A stretch of 64,000 nt of DNA from Candidatus Mediterraneibacter excrementigallinarum (GCA_019120075.1 DWVT01000127.1:16084-80083), one strand, 5' to 3'. Positions 42,924-52,480 are shown, numbered from the stretch's first letter. Notes: generated by a model not told the origin, from the letters alone. Program-made: numbers and translations.

Positions 42924-44078
42924 ATGGCATATTACATAACATACGGTGAATTTCAGAGACATATGAAGGAATACTATCTGCGGACCGGGAACCGGATGCA
43001 GTTCCCCGAGATGACCGATTATCTCTACCGGAAAGGGCTCCTTCTGGACACGCCTCCCCACAGGCTCCCAGCCTCAGAAATGTTCGGAACATTAGACAAT
43101 GATGAGTTTAACGAAGTGATAGATGATCTTGTGCTGACGGTGGATCCGGCGCTTAAGGCATCCTTCAGCGTCGGCGAAAACGCCATCATCCCGCATTCAA
43201 GGGACGTCTTTGTGATCCGTCATCCCCGCTACACGCGTCCCGCTCCCCATACCCACAACTACTTTGAGATCAACTATGTGGCGGACGGGACCTGCACTCT
43301 TGTGTTTGAGAAGACGACCCGTCAGCTCGGGAAAGGCGAGATCTGTATCATCGCCCCCTCCTCAGAGCACGACCTGGTCATAGATGACGATTCCACAGTC
43401 TTCTGCATCATGCTGAGGAAAAGTACTTTTGACATGACGTTTTTCTCTCTTCTGTCGAGAAAGGATCTCCTGTCTTACTTCTTCCGCACAACACTGCAGG
43501 ACGACGCCCACGCGAATTTCCTGCTGTTCTTTGCGGAGAATACGCAGTGGATCAACGAGATCGTCCACAATGCCATGGGGGAGAGTTATAAGAATGATCC
43601 TTACAGCAACTCCTGCTGTATCTCCTGGATCAACCTCCTCTTCTCCAATCTCCTGCGGAACTACAGTAAGACGCTTCAGTTCTACGATTACCAGATGGGG
43701 TCTGACTTTTCCCTTGTGCTCCAGTATATCCAGCACAATTATCAGAATCTGACCCTCTCTTCTCTGGCGGAACTGTTCCACTACAGCGAGCCGCACCTGT
43801 GCACACTGATCAAGCAGAATACCGGACATAATTTCACCGGCCTGGTAAAAAGGCTGCGCATGGCGGAGGCAGTGGACTATCTGACCAACACGAACCTGAA
43901 GATCAGCGAGATTGCAGAGCGGGTTGGCTACAACTCCGCCGACCATTTCTCCCGGGTATTTCGGAAGACATACAATATGTCTCCCCTGGAATACCGCAAA
44001 GAGCACAGCAATACAGAGGAGACTTTTATTCCTTTTGCGACGAACGAAGAGCTTAAGCCTGCTCCCGGATCGAACTAG
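42924..44078 (+). CDS. AraC-family regulator with N-terminal cupin
   Basis: A 384-residue regulator. Residues about 95-180 form a cupin sensor (RPAPHTHNYFEINYVADGTC, LGKGEICIIAPSSEHDL). Residues 280-375 carry the two AraC helix-turn-helix motifs (LSSLAELFHYSEPHLCTLIK; ISEIAERVGYNSADHFSRVF; TYNMSPLEYRK). GAGGTGG precedes the ATG. It is divergent from the NagZ-like GH3 operon, and its stop overlaps the convergent GH43 stop. It probably activates the neighbouring glycoside operons that carry the AATCCGAC element. Confidence 0.93.
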   Translation: MAYYITYGEFQRHMKEYYLRTGNRMQFPEMTDYLYRKGLLLDTPPHRLPASEMFGTLDNDEFNEVIDDLVLTVDPALKASFSVGENAIIPHSRDVFVIRHPRYTRPAPHTHNYFEINYVADGTCTLVFEKTTRQLGKGEICIIAPSSEHDLVIDDDSTVFCIMLRKSTFDMTFFSLLSRKDLLSYFFRTTLQDDAHANFLLFFAENTQWINEIVHNAMGESYKNDPYSNSCCISWINLLFSNLLRNYSKTLQFYDYQMGSDFSLVLQYIQHNYQNLTLSSLAELFHYSEPHLCTLIKQNTGHNFTGLVKRLRMAEAVDYLTNTNLKISEIAERVGYNSADHFSRVFRKTYNMSPLEYRKEHSNTEETFIPFATNEELKPAPGSN

Positions 44079-45556
44079 AACGCAAACTCTGCAAAATCGA
44101 GACGCCCTTCTTTCACACGGAAATACAGCGCATGGACTCCTTCTTTTACGGAAATGTCCATGCGTTTTTCTGTCCATTCGGGGCTGTCGCACTCCACACT
44201 TCCGGCGATACTTCCGTCCGGCGTGTCAATGACAAGTTGAAGGGCGCCTCTGCCCCGTACGGTCACGGCAATTTCTTTTTCCGTCCCTTTCAGTGCAAAA
44301 TACTTGAATCCTGCCACAGCGCCGTCTCTCATATTGTGGATGAACGGATAAAGTTCTTTCTCTTCCCCTTTCTTCTCTTCCTCTGTAATGTAGGGCATTT
44401 CCTCCGGAAGTTCAGGAAGAGCTTCCCCGGGTCCTCCCATAACAACCTGACCGACCTTTGAGCGGTCTCCTTCTGTCAGATGACATGCGATATAAGTCTT
44501 CCATTTTCCTTCCGCCGGAAGAGGTCCGGCATTCAGGCCGCAGCTCGTGATCTCAATCTGGGGGATCGTTCCATCAGAAAGGATCTCAACCTGATCCGCG
44601 CATCCCTGTCTCGAGAACGCTGTCCCATGAGTATGGCGGTGCCAGAAAATATAATATTTGTCTTCAATCTGTACCAGACCGCCGTGATTATTCCCTGTGT
44701 AATTGACAGGGAGCGTATTTCCTTTATATCCGAGATCCCCGTTGGAAACGATCACTCCTTTGTACTCAAACGGTCCTTCCGGAGACTCTGCCATACCGTA
44801 GCATAGTTCATTTCCCTGAAGACTGGAATACACAAAATAATAGTGTTCCCCAAAATGCCGTATGCTGGACGCCTCGAAGAACGGATGCGCTTCATATCCT
44901 GTCCCTTTTGCCGTATCACAGCCGTTCGCCACACAAACCGGCTCCGTGATAATGGTATGCATATCGTCGGCAAGCTTCACCATCATCGCCCCCGGAATGT
45001 CCAGATCCTCCATCCCCGGGAAACGGACCGGCGGGCAGAATCCGTAATACAGATAGTTTCCGTTCTCTTCACAAAGAATAGCCGGGTCAAACCATCTTCC
45101 GGTCCTCGGGATGGAGCCGTCCTCTCTCGTGACAAAATCAAGAAATTCATATTTTCCCGCCGGCGTATCACACACCGCCACAGAGATCACATTGACAAAA
45201 TCCAGCGCGTAGTAAAGATAGAATCTTCCGTCTGGTCCCTGCGCCACATCCGGGGCATAGAGACAGTGAAGATGCCCCTCTGTTCCCAACTCTCCCTCAA
45301 ACTCCGGAAGATCTTTATCATAGGCCGCACCGTTCAGCGGATCCTGATCCTTCCTGTAGATCACCCCCTCATATCTCCAGTCGCCCGGGTCATCCGCCGG
45401 AGCGCTCCAGCACACATAGTCCTCCTCACAGAAGGAAGTTCCATTCCTTCTGTCATGACTTCCGAAAATATACACTCTGTCTCCAAACACATGGGGTTCT
45501 CCGTCCGGAACTGTCTCCCAGAAAGGAAGATATGGATTGACTGCTGTTTTCTTCAT
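44075..45556 (-). CDS. GH43-type glycosidase with C-terminal CBM6-like domain
   Basis: A 493-residue enzyme. The five-bladed propeller covers about 1-340 (NPYLPFWETVPDGEPHVFGD; YAPDVAQGPDGRFYLYYALD; WFDPAILCEENGNYLYYG; HPFFEASSIRHFGEHYYFVY). A beta-sandwich of about 120 residues follows (VAGFKYFALKGTEKEIAVTV ... GVHALYFRVKEG), as in CBM6-like modules. Family members are arabinofuranosidases, xylosidases or galactosidases. No signal peptide. It is encoded 97 bases after the GPH symporter, with which it is likely cotranscribed. Its TAG stop overlaps the TAG of the convergent AraC gene. Confidence 0.88.
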   Translation of the reverse strand: MKKTAVNPYLPFWETVPDGEPHVFGDRVYIFGSHDRRNGTSFCEEDYVCWSAPADDPGDWRYEGVIYRKDQDPLNGAAYDKDLPEFEGELGTEGHLHCLYAPDVAQGPDGRFYLYYALDFVNVISVAVCDTPAGKYEFLDFVTREDGSIPRTGRWFDPAILCEENGNYLYYGFCPPVRFPGMEDLDIPGAMMVKLADDMHTIITEPVCVANGCDTAKGTGYEAHPFFEASSIRHFGEHYYFVYSSLQGNELCYGMAESPEGPFEYKGVIVSNGDLGYKGNTLPVNYTGNNHGGLVQIEDKYYIFWHRHTHGTAFSRQGCADQVEILSDGTIPQIEITSCGLNAGPLPAEGKWKTYIACHLTEGDRSKVGQVVMGGPGEALPELPEEMPYITEEEKKGEEKELYPFIHNMRDGAVAGFKYFALKGTEKEIAVTVRGRGALQLVIDTPDGSIAGSVECDSPEWTEKRMDISVKEGVHALYFRVKEGRLDFAEFAF

Positions 45557-45653
45557 TTTCTATCTCCTCATATATACGAAAGGCTCCCGGTCTTATACCT
45601 GCCGGAAGCCTTCCTTTAGAATCACTGTTTAATTATCATCAGGAGGAATAAAC

Positions 45654-47039
45654 CTACTCATTTGCCTCCATATTTGCCTTCATCTCTTCAATTTCTTTGT
45701 AGTGTTTCTCTACCGGGTTGAAGAGTACTGCAATGATCAGGATAACGCCTGTCACGCAGGGAGCGCCGAACTTCAGGAAGTTCAGTGCGAACATTGCGGA
45801 ATCCGGCTGCTCGCCGATAGCATTTGCAACGTATCCGGATACTGCAAGCACTGCAAGGATACCTGAACTTGTGAATGTATTACCACATTTCTGAGCAAAT
45901 CCCTTGATGGAAGCGATCACTCCATTTGCGGATATGCCCTCCTTAAGCTGTACATAATCGATTGCATCGTTTACAAGTACGTTGACCAGTGCGTTCTGCA
46001 TTGCTGAGAAGCAGGTTGACAGGAATGTCACAACACACAGGAATACAAAGTTTGATCTGCCGAAGAAGAACAGGATCAGATAACATACGATTGATGCAGT
46101 CTGTGACACAATCAGAGATTTCTGTCCGGTTTTAAATACCTTCAGCACGATCGGCATCAGGACGACCATGGAAACCGTAGCTCCAATTGATATAACTGCC
46201 ATATAAACAGGAATCAGGTCCGGTCTCTCCCAATAATATGTCATATAGTATACAGATGTTGAGAACATCAGCCCGTATCCCATGGAAGCCATGATCCATG
46301 CAATAATATTCGGGAACAGCTCTTTGTGTTTCAGTACTTTTTTCAGATTCTTGAAAGACTCGCCTTTCTGTACCGGCTGAAGATATTTTTCCTTTGATGT
46401 TGCAAACAGTCCCCAGAAAGAAATGAATGCGAGCACACCACAGCAAAGCATCAGCGGAATATATCCGTTGCTGAATCCAAGCCCCTCAAAGAAACCTGTC
46501 AGGTTCGGTGTGAAAGTGTTTCCAATCAGGAACGCTACGGAGCAGACTCCTGCGCCCATCGTAATGATCATATTTCTTCTCTCATTGCTCTTTACACATG
46601 CCGGAAGAACTGCTACCTGAGGCATTGTATACATCGTAACTGTCATTCCGTATCCGATATATGTAACCAGTACCCAAACGAACTTACCTGTCATCGAGAA
46701 GTCCGGATTTACCCAGATCAGTACTGAAAACAGGGTCAGAAGGATCGGTGCTGCAATGAAATAAGGTCTGTAACGTCCCCATCTGGATTTTGTACGGTCT
46801 GCGATAACTCCCATCATCGGGTCATTACATGCATCCCAGAATGTTGCGATAAACATGATCAGAGAAGCGGACGCAGCCGGCAATCCGATCGTATCTGTCA
46901 TGTAGACAGAGAAGAAACTTGAGATCACCGCTGCGATGATCATCGCTCCTCCGTTGACAGATGTCGCGTGGAACCATTTAAAAGCTGTGCTTACATGTTC
47001 CTCTGAGCTCTTTGTGCTCACTGTCTTTTCATTTGCCAT
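45654..47039 (-). CDS. GPH-family sugar:cation symporter (second copy)
   Basis: A 461-residue membrane protein with about 12 hydrophobic helices and GPH motifs: SVYMTDTIGLPAASASLIMF, then ATFWDACNDPMMGVIADRTK and SRWGRYRPYF. It is distinct from the copy at 8.6 kb (MSKxx versus an N-terminal ANEKTVSTKSSEEHV tail). AAAGGAGAG precedes the ATG. First gene of the GPH-GH43 unit; the shared AATCCGACTTATTTT element lies about 100 bases upstream. Confidence 0.92.
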   Translation of the reverse strand: MANEKTVSTKSSEEHVSTAFKWFHATSVNGGAMIIAAVISSFFSVYMTDTIGLPAASASLIMFIATFWDACNDPMMGVIADRTKSRWGRYRPYFIAAPILLTLFSVLIWVNPDFSMTGKFVWVLVTYIGYGMTVTMYTMPQVAVLPACVKSNERRNMIITMGAGVCSVAFLIGNTFTPNLTGFFEGLGFSNGYIPLMLCCGVLAFISFWGLFATSKEKYLQPVQKGESFKNLKKVLKHKELFPNIIAWIMASMGYGLMFSTSVYYMTYYWERPDLIPVYMAVISIGATVSMVVLMPIVLKVFKTGQKSLIVSQTASIVCYLILFFFGRSNFVFLCVVTFLSTCFSAMQNALVNVLVNDAIDYVQLKEGISANGVIASIKGFAQKCGNTFTSSGILAVLAVSGYVANAIGEQPDSAMFALNFLKFGAPCVTGVILIIAVLFNPVEKHYKEIEEMKANMEANE

Positions 47040-47130
47040 TTTTCTCTCTCCTTTACTCGTTCTTTACGTTCTTTGAACTGTTATTAGTGTACTTTAGAAA
47101 AGGCAAGAGTTCCATGTTATTTATTTTCTG

Positions 47131-47249
47131 AAATCCGACTTATTTTAAGACGACATTTTTTCATACGATCTATTTTAAGGCGGAAACGACATATTTTCAT
47201 TTTCACTTGTTTATCCGTCAAATGTTTTTCATCTGATTCCGATATCCGA
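47131..47249 (-). promoter_or_regulatory. Upstream region of the GPH gene with repeated ATCCGAC elements
   Basis: AATCCGACTTATTTT (47131-47145), ATCCGTC (47212-47218) and ATCCGACATTTTTTC (47243-47257) lie in the 271 bases before the GPH gene (47040-47310). ACGACAT occurs twice more. The first is a 15-base exact match to the NagZ-like GH3 upstream region. A binding site for an AraC protein is inferred. Confidence 0.6.
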
Positions 47250-47310
47250 CATTTTTTCTCTGACATTCTCCAGCAATCGTCATAGTCTTATGCCTCTCTG
47301 TTCATCCTTC

Positions 47311-48190
47311 CTATTCCAGGATTTCCTTCACCTGCTCAACCGTGATACCACACTGTCTGGCGATTTCACTCTCGGAGACACCGCTTCTGGAAAGACGGAA
47401 AACCTGCTTTGCAAGCTGGATTCCTTCTGTACGTCCGCTCTCCTTTCCGGCTTTTAATCCACTCTCCATTCCCGCCGCTCTTCCTCTTTCGTCAGCCTCT
47501 TTCAATTCTTCTGCAAAAAGTTCATTTAACGCATCGCACATCTTCTTTTCCTCCTCCATCTGTTCCCAGTTTGCCCTTGTGATCAGGTCCATAACAGCCT
47601 CATAGTCCTTCCGCTTCCTGTTCTGTTCATATCTCATCATCAGTTCTCTTATCTCTCCTCCTGCCTTGAGATCTGTCCTCAGGTTCTGCATCCAGTAGCT
47701 TTCCTCCCGAGACAGTTCCGGAGTGATCAGAAGCTGTATGGGGATAGGGTCTCCCCCCCCCCAGATAATAAATCCCTTTTTCAGCCAGCTTTGTATGTAT
47801 CCCGCGGACCTCTTCCAGATGTCTGACCATCTCTCTGGGGAAATGACTGCATACAAATGTGATGGTCAGTTCTCTTGGATCAACCTCATTTATCCGATCC
47901 GTATTTGACTGATAAACACAGGCATACACATAGACCTTATAAAAATCATTGATCGTCAGATAATCCTCCGGAGATTTGTACTCGATAATGTTATATCTTC
48001 GGAAGATCCTGCCTATCGCCTTTCGTATGGTCAGTTCCTTTTTCTTCTTTAAAATCAGGATATCGATCTGCAGCGGTTTCCGGCTCAGCAGATATTCCTC
48101 CTGCATCTCCAGAAACTCCATTTCCTCCTGCAGGGTAATCCGGAGCGCCGCACTGAATCCCTGATGCCACTGTATTTTCTTTTTTTGCAT
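47311..48190 (-). pseudogene. Rpn/PD-(D/E)XK nuclease-family protein, frameshifted at a G10 run
   Basis: The N-terminal part (48190 to about 47753) reads MQKKKIQWHQGFSAALRITL..., with ILKKKKELTIRKAIGRIFRR and YNIIEYKSPEDYLTINDFYK, the Rpn/DUF4351-like nuclease pattern including EYK. The frame breaks at ten consecutive G (47753-47762 on the plus strand as C). In the second frame the protein continues DPIPIQLLITPELSREESYW and ends with a helix-turn-helix-like IARQCGITVEQVKEIL. Nine G in place of ten would join both parts into 292 residues. This is either a phase-variable gene caught off, or a base-calling error in a homopolymer. AGAAGGAG precedes the start. Confidence 0.85.
47753..47762 (-). 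repeat. Homopolymer G10 tract inside the Rpn-family gene
   Basis: Ten C on the plus strand, ten G in the coding strand, in the codons for LGGG. It is the longest G/C homopolymer I noticed in the window, and slippage by one base switches the reading frame. Confidence 0.95.
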
Positions 48191-48454
48191 AAATTCTCCT
48201 TCTAGTATAATACACTGCCTTTTTCTTTTGCAACTGTGTCCTTTTAATACTGCACTGGCATCCCTCCCTGCCTGTCTCTGTCTTTAAAACAACTCTGTAA
48301 CTGAAATCCGCTCTGAAAACGAGCCTGATAAATAAAAGAAAATATCCCGCGGAATGGATCCGGCTGAACACCGTCCGCCTTGAGATGGATTCATGATAAC
48401 ACAGATATCTATAAATAAACAAGAATATGCTTTTCCTTTTTTACTCGTAAGAAG
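48191..48454. other. Intergenic stretch before the Rpn-family gene
   Basis: 264 bases of AT-rich sequence without a supported gene. TATTATACT near 48207-48215 on the minus strand, with TTGCAA about 18 bases further upstream, may be the promoter of the Rpn-family gene. Confidence 0.5.
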
Positions 48455-48488
48455 AAAACCGGGCAGCGCATTGCTCTGCACTGCCCGG
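48455..48488 (-). terminator. Terminator of the DUF5060-family gene
   Basis: CCGGGCAG (48459-48466) and CTGCCCGG (48481-48488) form a perfect stem. On the minus strand it is followed by TTTTCTTCTT. It lies about 45 bases past the stop codon. Confidence 0.85.
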
Positions 48489-48530
48489 CATATCACATAA
48501 TGCAATTTACGATATATTCTTTCCGCTCTG

Positions 48531-50045
48531 TCAGTCCTCAGCCACAGCCAGAACCGCCATTTTTTCTTTTCCCGGCATGTCAAACCACACCGTGCCGGAA
48601 GCCCCGCTCATAAGAACGGATTTCTTCCTCTCCCTTGTATCGATCAGCTCGATCCTGTAGGTATGGTCTTTCGGAAGAAACATGCAGGATCTGGACGGCT
48701 GCTGTATGCCGTAATATTTGATAAAAGCTTTTTCTTCAATGTGCCCGCAATATGTACTGTCTTTCAGATCCAAAGCGTCTTTCTCCGCGTCTGTCAGGCT
48801 TGCGCGGAGTTTAAAAAACGGATTCTCCGCCATATTATTTTCCTGACCGTCCGCGTCAGATTCATACAGCATCCAGACCGGCTCATCCCAGGGCTCCAGC
48901 GCACCCGGCAGACTTTCCATCACTTCACGGAGGAACGCGATCCCTTCCGGGCTTTTCCCTTTCAGTTTTCCGCCTTTTGCCCACCAGAGCACATCATCCT
49001 CTGAGAGATACGTTTCCCCATGGGTCGCAAATGCCCCGTCGCAATATGCGCACCAGAACCGGTGTACCATTTCTTCCGCGGAAATATTTCCCCATGAAAG
49101 ATAGATATCCCCTTCATAACAGCACTCATCATAGATCAGTGGTTTTTTGTATTCTCTGATCCACTGTGGCGCTTTGTAGAACAGGATGTTCTGCATACTG
49201 AGATGAGTAATATTCTCTCTGCTGTTGTCGTATGGTTTCATACAGTAATGATTGCTGAGCAGATGACCGTAAGGATCCTCTTCTTTGATGATCTCCTCGA
49301 ATCTCGCCCAGTTCTCTTTTGTCTTCGCAAAGCAGAGGTCATATTCATTTGCCATGCTCCACCAGACAGAGGGCAATGCGGACAGTCTTCTGACCGCATA
49401 CCGGAGATAGATTTCATTCTCCTCTGCAGTCATAGACGCAAATCCCCATCTGTCGTAGGGATGGAACAGGATCAGATCCGATTCGATGCCCATATCAGCA
49501 AGCTCAAGGATTGCTTTTTCCAGTCTTTCCCAGAACCTGTAATTCGGACGATTTACATCCCATTTGCCGTCCCCGTCCTTTTCGAATGCAAAACAGGGCG
49601 GTTCATTCTGGTTAAACTCATAGGATTTCGGGAAAACGCAGTGGCGTACCTTATTAAACGGGGCATTCTTCAGCGACTCCATCGTCTCCCTGACAAGAGA
49701 GTCCTCCTGATGGATCAGCGCATAGATCGTTGTTCCAAACGGGATATAACGTGTTCCGTCCTCATAGACGAAATGCGTTTTCTCCGCGCGTACCAAACCG
49801 TGTCCTTCTCCCGGAACACATTCCTCGGATCCCTCTGCTGTGGCAGCGCCGCTCACCTTCCAGAAATATGTCCCGCATTTTTCCGGGAGGAAACGCACTT
49901 TGTAGACTCCGTTTCCGTCATAAAATCCTTTTACTTCTTTCTCTTGTCCGTCACAGGTGAAAACGGCATTTACCTGTGCAAGGGCTTCCGAGCCCTCCGG
50001 CAGCTGTCCGTTCAGCACCAGTTCAAATACTTCATACTGCTTCAT
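48531..50045 (-). CDS. DUF5060/DUF4038-type glycoside hydrolase (GH140-like clan GH-A)
   Basis: A 504-residue protein: an N-terminal DUF5060-like beta-sandwich (1-85), then a TIM barrel with TTIYALIHQ, FPKSYEFNQNEP, ILFHPYDRWGF, acid/base E234 in SMANEYD and nucleophile E307 in LIYDECCYEG, and a C-terminal DUF5605-like beta domain (RIELIDTRERK). Clan GH-A enzymes of this build include apiosidases and other pectin-active enzymes; the substrate here is not known. ATG 50045 follows GGGAGG; the GTG six codons before is rejected. It is separated from the GH3 gene upstream by 195 bases with their own operator-like repeats. Confidence 0.85.
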   Translation of the reverse strand: MKQYEVFELVLNGQLPEGSEALAQVNAVFTCDGQEKEVKGFYDGNGVYKVRFLPEKCGTYFWKVSGAATAEGSEECVPGEGHGLVRAEKTHFVYEDGTRYIPFGTTIYALIHQEDSLVRETMESLKNAPFNKVRHCVFPKSYEFNQNEPPCFAFEKDGDGKWDVNRPNYRFWERLEKAILELADMGIESDLILFHPYDRWGFASMTAEENEIYLRYAVRRLSALPSVWWSMANEYDLCFAKTKENWARFEEIIKEEDPYGHLLSNHYCMKPYDNSRENITHLSMQNILFYKAPQWIREYKKPLIYDECCYEGDIYLSWGNISAEEMVHRFWCAYCDGAFATHGETYLSEDDVLWWAKGGKLKGKSPEGIAFLREVMESLPGALEPWDEPVWMLYESDADGQENNMAENPFFKLRASLTDAEKDALDLKDSTYCGHIEEKAFIKYYGIQQPSRSCMFLPKDHTYRIELIDTRERKKSVLMSGASGTVWFDMPGKEKMAVLAVAED

Positions 50046-50138
50046 TTTTTTCCTCCCTTTCACGATGATCGTCCCGCTTCTTCTGCCTTGTCGCAGCAGC
50101 GTCCGCTGGTTTCTTTTCCTATCATAGCAACAGGACAG

Positions 50139-50190
50139 CTTAATTTCACGTTTGGAATTAAGTTTTTTTCACTTAATTTCAAACTTAATC
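50139..50190 (-). promoter_or_regulatory. Repeated CTTAATTTCA elements before the DUF5060-family gene
   Basis: CTTAATTTCA occurs at 50139-50148 and 50172-50181, 33 bases (about three turns) apart. An inverted GGAATTAAG lies between, and CTTAATCC follows. The first copy overlaps the -35 region of a candidate promoter whose -10 is TATGAT near 50120. Likely a regulator site; the regulator is unknown. Confidence 0.5.
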
Positions 50191-50240
50191 CTCTTGTTTT
50201 TTCTTTATTCCAGTCAGAATCCACCGGCTATAAAAGGTTT

Positions 50241-52400
50241 CTACAATACCGACTCCGCCATCAGTGTATCCCTGGAATTACCTCCCACATAAAACCGGAA
50301 CAGCCCGGGCTCCACAACATAGTTCATCTCCCGGTCATAATACCCCAGCTTCTCAAAGGGGATCTCGAAGACGACTTCTTTCTCCTCGCCGGGTTCCAGG
50401 CTCACTTTCGCAAAGTCTTTCAGTTCCTTCACAGGGCGCACTCTCTTTGCGACCACATCCTGAACATAGCATTGAACGATTTCATCCCCTGCTCTGTCCC
50501 CGGTATTTTTCACCTCTGCGGAAATCCGGAATGCTTTCTCCGTTTTCTCCACCTTCAGTCCGCTGTACTCATAGCTGGTATAGCTCAGGCCATATCCGAA
50601 GGGATAGACAGGCTCTAGAGGCGTATCCAGGTATTTGGAAGTGAACTTTGATCTTCCGCCGGGACGCCCTGTATTGATGTGAGCATAATACATCGGACAC
50701 TGTCCTGTGGTGTACGGGAAGGTGGTTGTCAGTTTCCCGCTGGGGTTGACCTCGCCATAAAGGATATCGAGGAGTGCATTTCCCGCTTCCACTCCCGGAT
50801 GCCATGCCTCCAGAATGGCAGATGCGGTTTCATTAAGCTGCGGGATGGCAAGAGGACGTCCGTTAAACAGGATCACAACTACCGGTTTTCCGAAGGTATG
50901 GAGACCTTTCAGCAGTTCCTCATCCTCCGGTTTCAACGTGATAGAAGCACGGCTTGCCGCCTCTCCGCTCTCGTCCTTTCTCTCACCGATGACTGCGATC
51001 AGTACGTCACTCTCGATCGCCATCTTCAGGATATTTTTCCCGTCTTTGCTGTATGTATAAGGGATTCCTCTTGCATCACAGGCGTCCGTCAGGCTGATAC
51101 AGTCGTCTCCGTTGGCGCCAATGGCCCATGCCCCGGTCATCTCGCCCCGATCTGACGCAAGTTCTCCTATGATCCCGATCTTTTTCTCTTTCGCAAGGGG
51201 CAGGACGCCGTCGTTTTTCAAAAGAACCATGGATTTCTGCGCAGCTTCTCTTCCAAGGGCTCGGTATTCCGGCTTACCCATGGTCTGTGATTCTCTCTGG
51301 CTGTCTGTCCTGTAAGGATCATCAAACAGCCCCAGTTCAAATTTGACCCGCAGGATGTTTGCGACCGCCTCGTCCAGCACGTCCATCGGGACTTCTCCGG
51401 ACTCCACCAGTTCTTTCATATTTTCGATATAAGAGTTGGAGGACATATCCATGTCCATGCCCGCAAGGATCGCCTGTTTTGCGGCGTCTCTTTTGTCCTC
51501 CGCGATCCCGTGGTCCACGCACTCTGCGATGGCGTTGGAATCGCTGACTGTCATTCCGTCAAATCCCCAGTCCTCACGGAGGATATCCCGGAGGAGTTTC
51601 CGGCTCACCGAACAGGGCACTCCGTTGATATCGTTGAAAGCAGGCATCACAGCACGGGCTCCCGCGTCAATACATGCTTTATATGCCGGAAGATACTCTT
51701 CGTACAGCCTCTGCTCCGACATGTCCACGCGGTTATAGTCCCTTCCCGCCTCTCCGGCTCCGTATGCGGCAAAATGCTTCACACAGGCAGCCATGGAATC
51801 TTTCCGGGACAGATCCTCTCCCTGAAATCCTTTTACCTTGGCAGCTCCATAAAGGCCGTTTAAAAGCGCGTCCTCTCCGGCGCCCTCGCTGACTCTTCCC
51901 CAGCGGGCGTCCTTTGCCGCGTCCACCATTGGCGCAAATGTCATGTGTACGCCTGCTGCCGTCGCCTCATCCGCTGCCATCCGTCCGGTCCGTTCCCACA
52001 GATCCGGTTCCCATGCGCAGCTCTCCGCAAGGGGGATCGGCGTCACGGTCTTAAACCCGTGGATCACATCATATCCGAAAAGGAGCGGAATCCCCAGTCT
52101 GGTCTCCTCCACTGCTATTTTCTGCAGACGGTTGACCGTCTCCGCGTCTCCAACGCCGTTGTAGGAACCGATCCTTCCGGCGCGGAGATCCTCCTCATGG
52201 AAATCCTGCTCCGCAGTCCCCATAAGGCGTCCGAACTCTTCCTGGCTGATCCGTCCGTCAAACATCATGTTCAACAGCTCCTCAAAGCTGACGACAAAGG
52301 CGCCTACAAGTGAGGGACCGCACTGCTGGAGCTGTCCCACCTTCTCCTCCAGTGTCATTTTCCCGAGAAGCTCTTTGATCCTTTCATCGTAATCTTTCAT
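50241..52400 (-). CDS. Beta-glucosidase-type GH3 (BglX-like)
   Basis: A 719-residue GH3 enzyme with all three domains. Motifs: GYDVIHGFKTVTPIPLAESC (109-128), ARWGRVSEGAGED, ACVKHFAAYGAGEAGRDYN, nucleophile D287 in GMTVSDSNAI, and a fibronectin III-like end (VKNTGDRAGDEIVQCYVQD). It resembles E. coli BglX in order, but no signal peptide is present, so it is cytosolic. There is no shared C-terminal tail. It follows GH2 with an 80-base gap that contains a terminator-like hairpin, so it may be partly uncoupled from the genes upstream. Confidence 0.92.
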   Translation of the reverse strand: MKDYDERIKELLGKMTLEEKVGQLQQCGPSLVGAFVVSFEELLNMMFDGRISQEEFGRLMGTAEQDFHEEDLRAGRIGSYNGVGDAETVNRLQKIAVEETRLGIPLLFGYDVIHGFKTVTPIPLAESCAWEPDLWERTGRMAADEATAAGVHMTFAPMVDAAKDARWGRVSEGAGEDALLNGLYGAAKVKGFQGEDLSRKDSMAACVKHFAAYGAGEAGRDYNRVDMSEQRLYEEYLPAYKACIDAGARAVMPAFNDINGVPCSVSRKLLRDILREDWGFDGMTVSDSNAIAECVDHGIAEDKRDAAKQAILAGMDMDMSSNSYIENMKELVESGEVPMDVLDEAVANILRVKFELGLFDDPYRTDSQRESQTMGKPEYRALGREAAQKSMVLLKNDGVLPLAKEKKIGIIGELASDRGEMTGAWAIGANGDDCISLTDACDARGIPYTYSKDGKNILKMAIESDVLIAVIGERKDESGEAASRASITLKPEDEELLKGLHTFGKPVVVILFNGRPLAIPQLNETASAILEAWHPGVEAGNALLDILYGEVNPSGKLTTTFPYTTGQCPMYYAHINTGRPGGRSKFTSKYLDTPLEPVYPFGYGLSYTSYEYSGLKVEKTEKAFRISAEVKNTGDRAGDEIVQCYVQDVVAKRVRPVKELKDFAKVSLEPGEEKEVVFEIPFEKLGYYDREMNYVVEPGLFRFYVGGNSRDTLMAESVL

Positions 52401-52418
52401 GCTCTTCCTCCTTCTGTT

Positions 52419-52468
52419 TTGAAAAAGGTCCGGAGAAACACTGCACAGAGCAGCCTTCCCGGACCTTT
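52419..52468 (-). terminator. Terminator or attenuator between GH2 and GH3
   Basis: AAAGGTCCGG (52424-52433) and CCGGACCTTT (52459-52468) pair, and on the minus strand the stem is followed by TTCAAAAC after a T-run. It sits between two co-directional genes and would lower read-through into GH3. Confidence 0.7.
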
Positions 52469-52480
52469 CCCGGATCTGTT

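Noticed and set aside
34693-45556. 3-keto-glycoside or C-glycoside lyase pathway
   Set aside because: Considered because of the MBL pair, but no Gfo/Idh/MocA oxidoreductase or DgpBC-like isomerase-fold lyase is present in the window.
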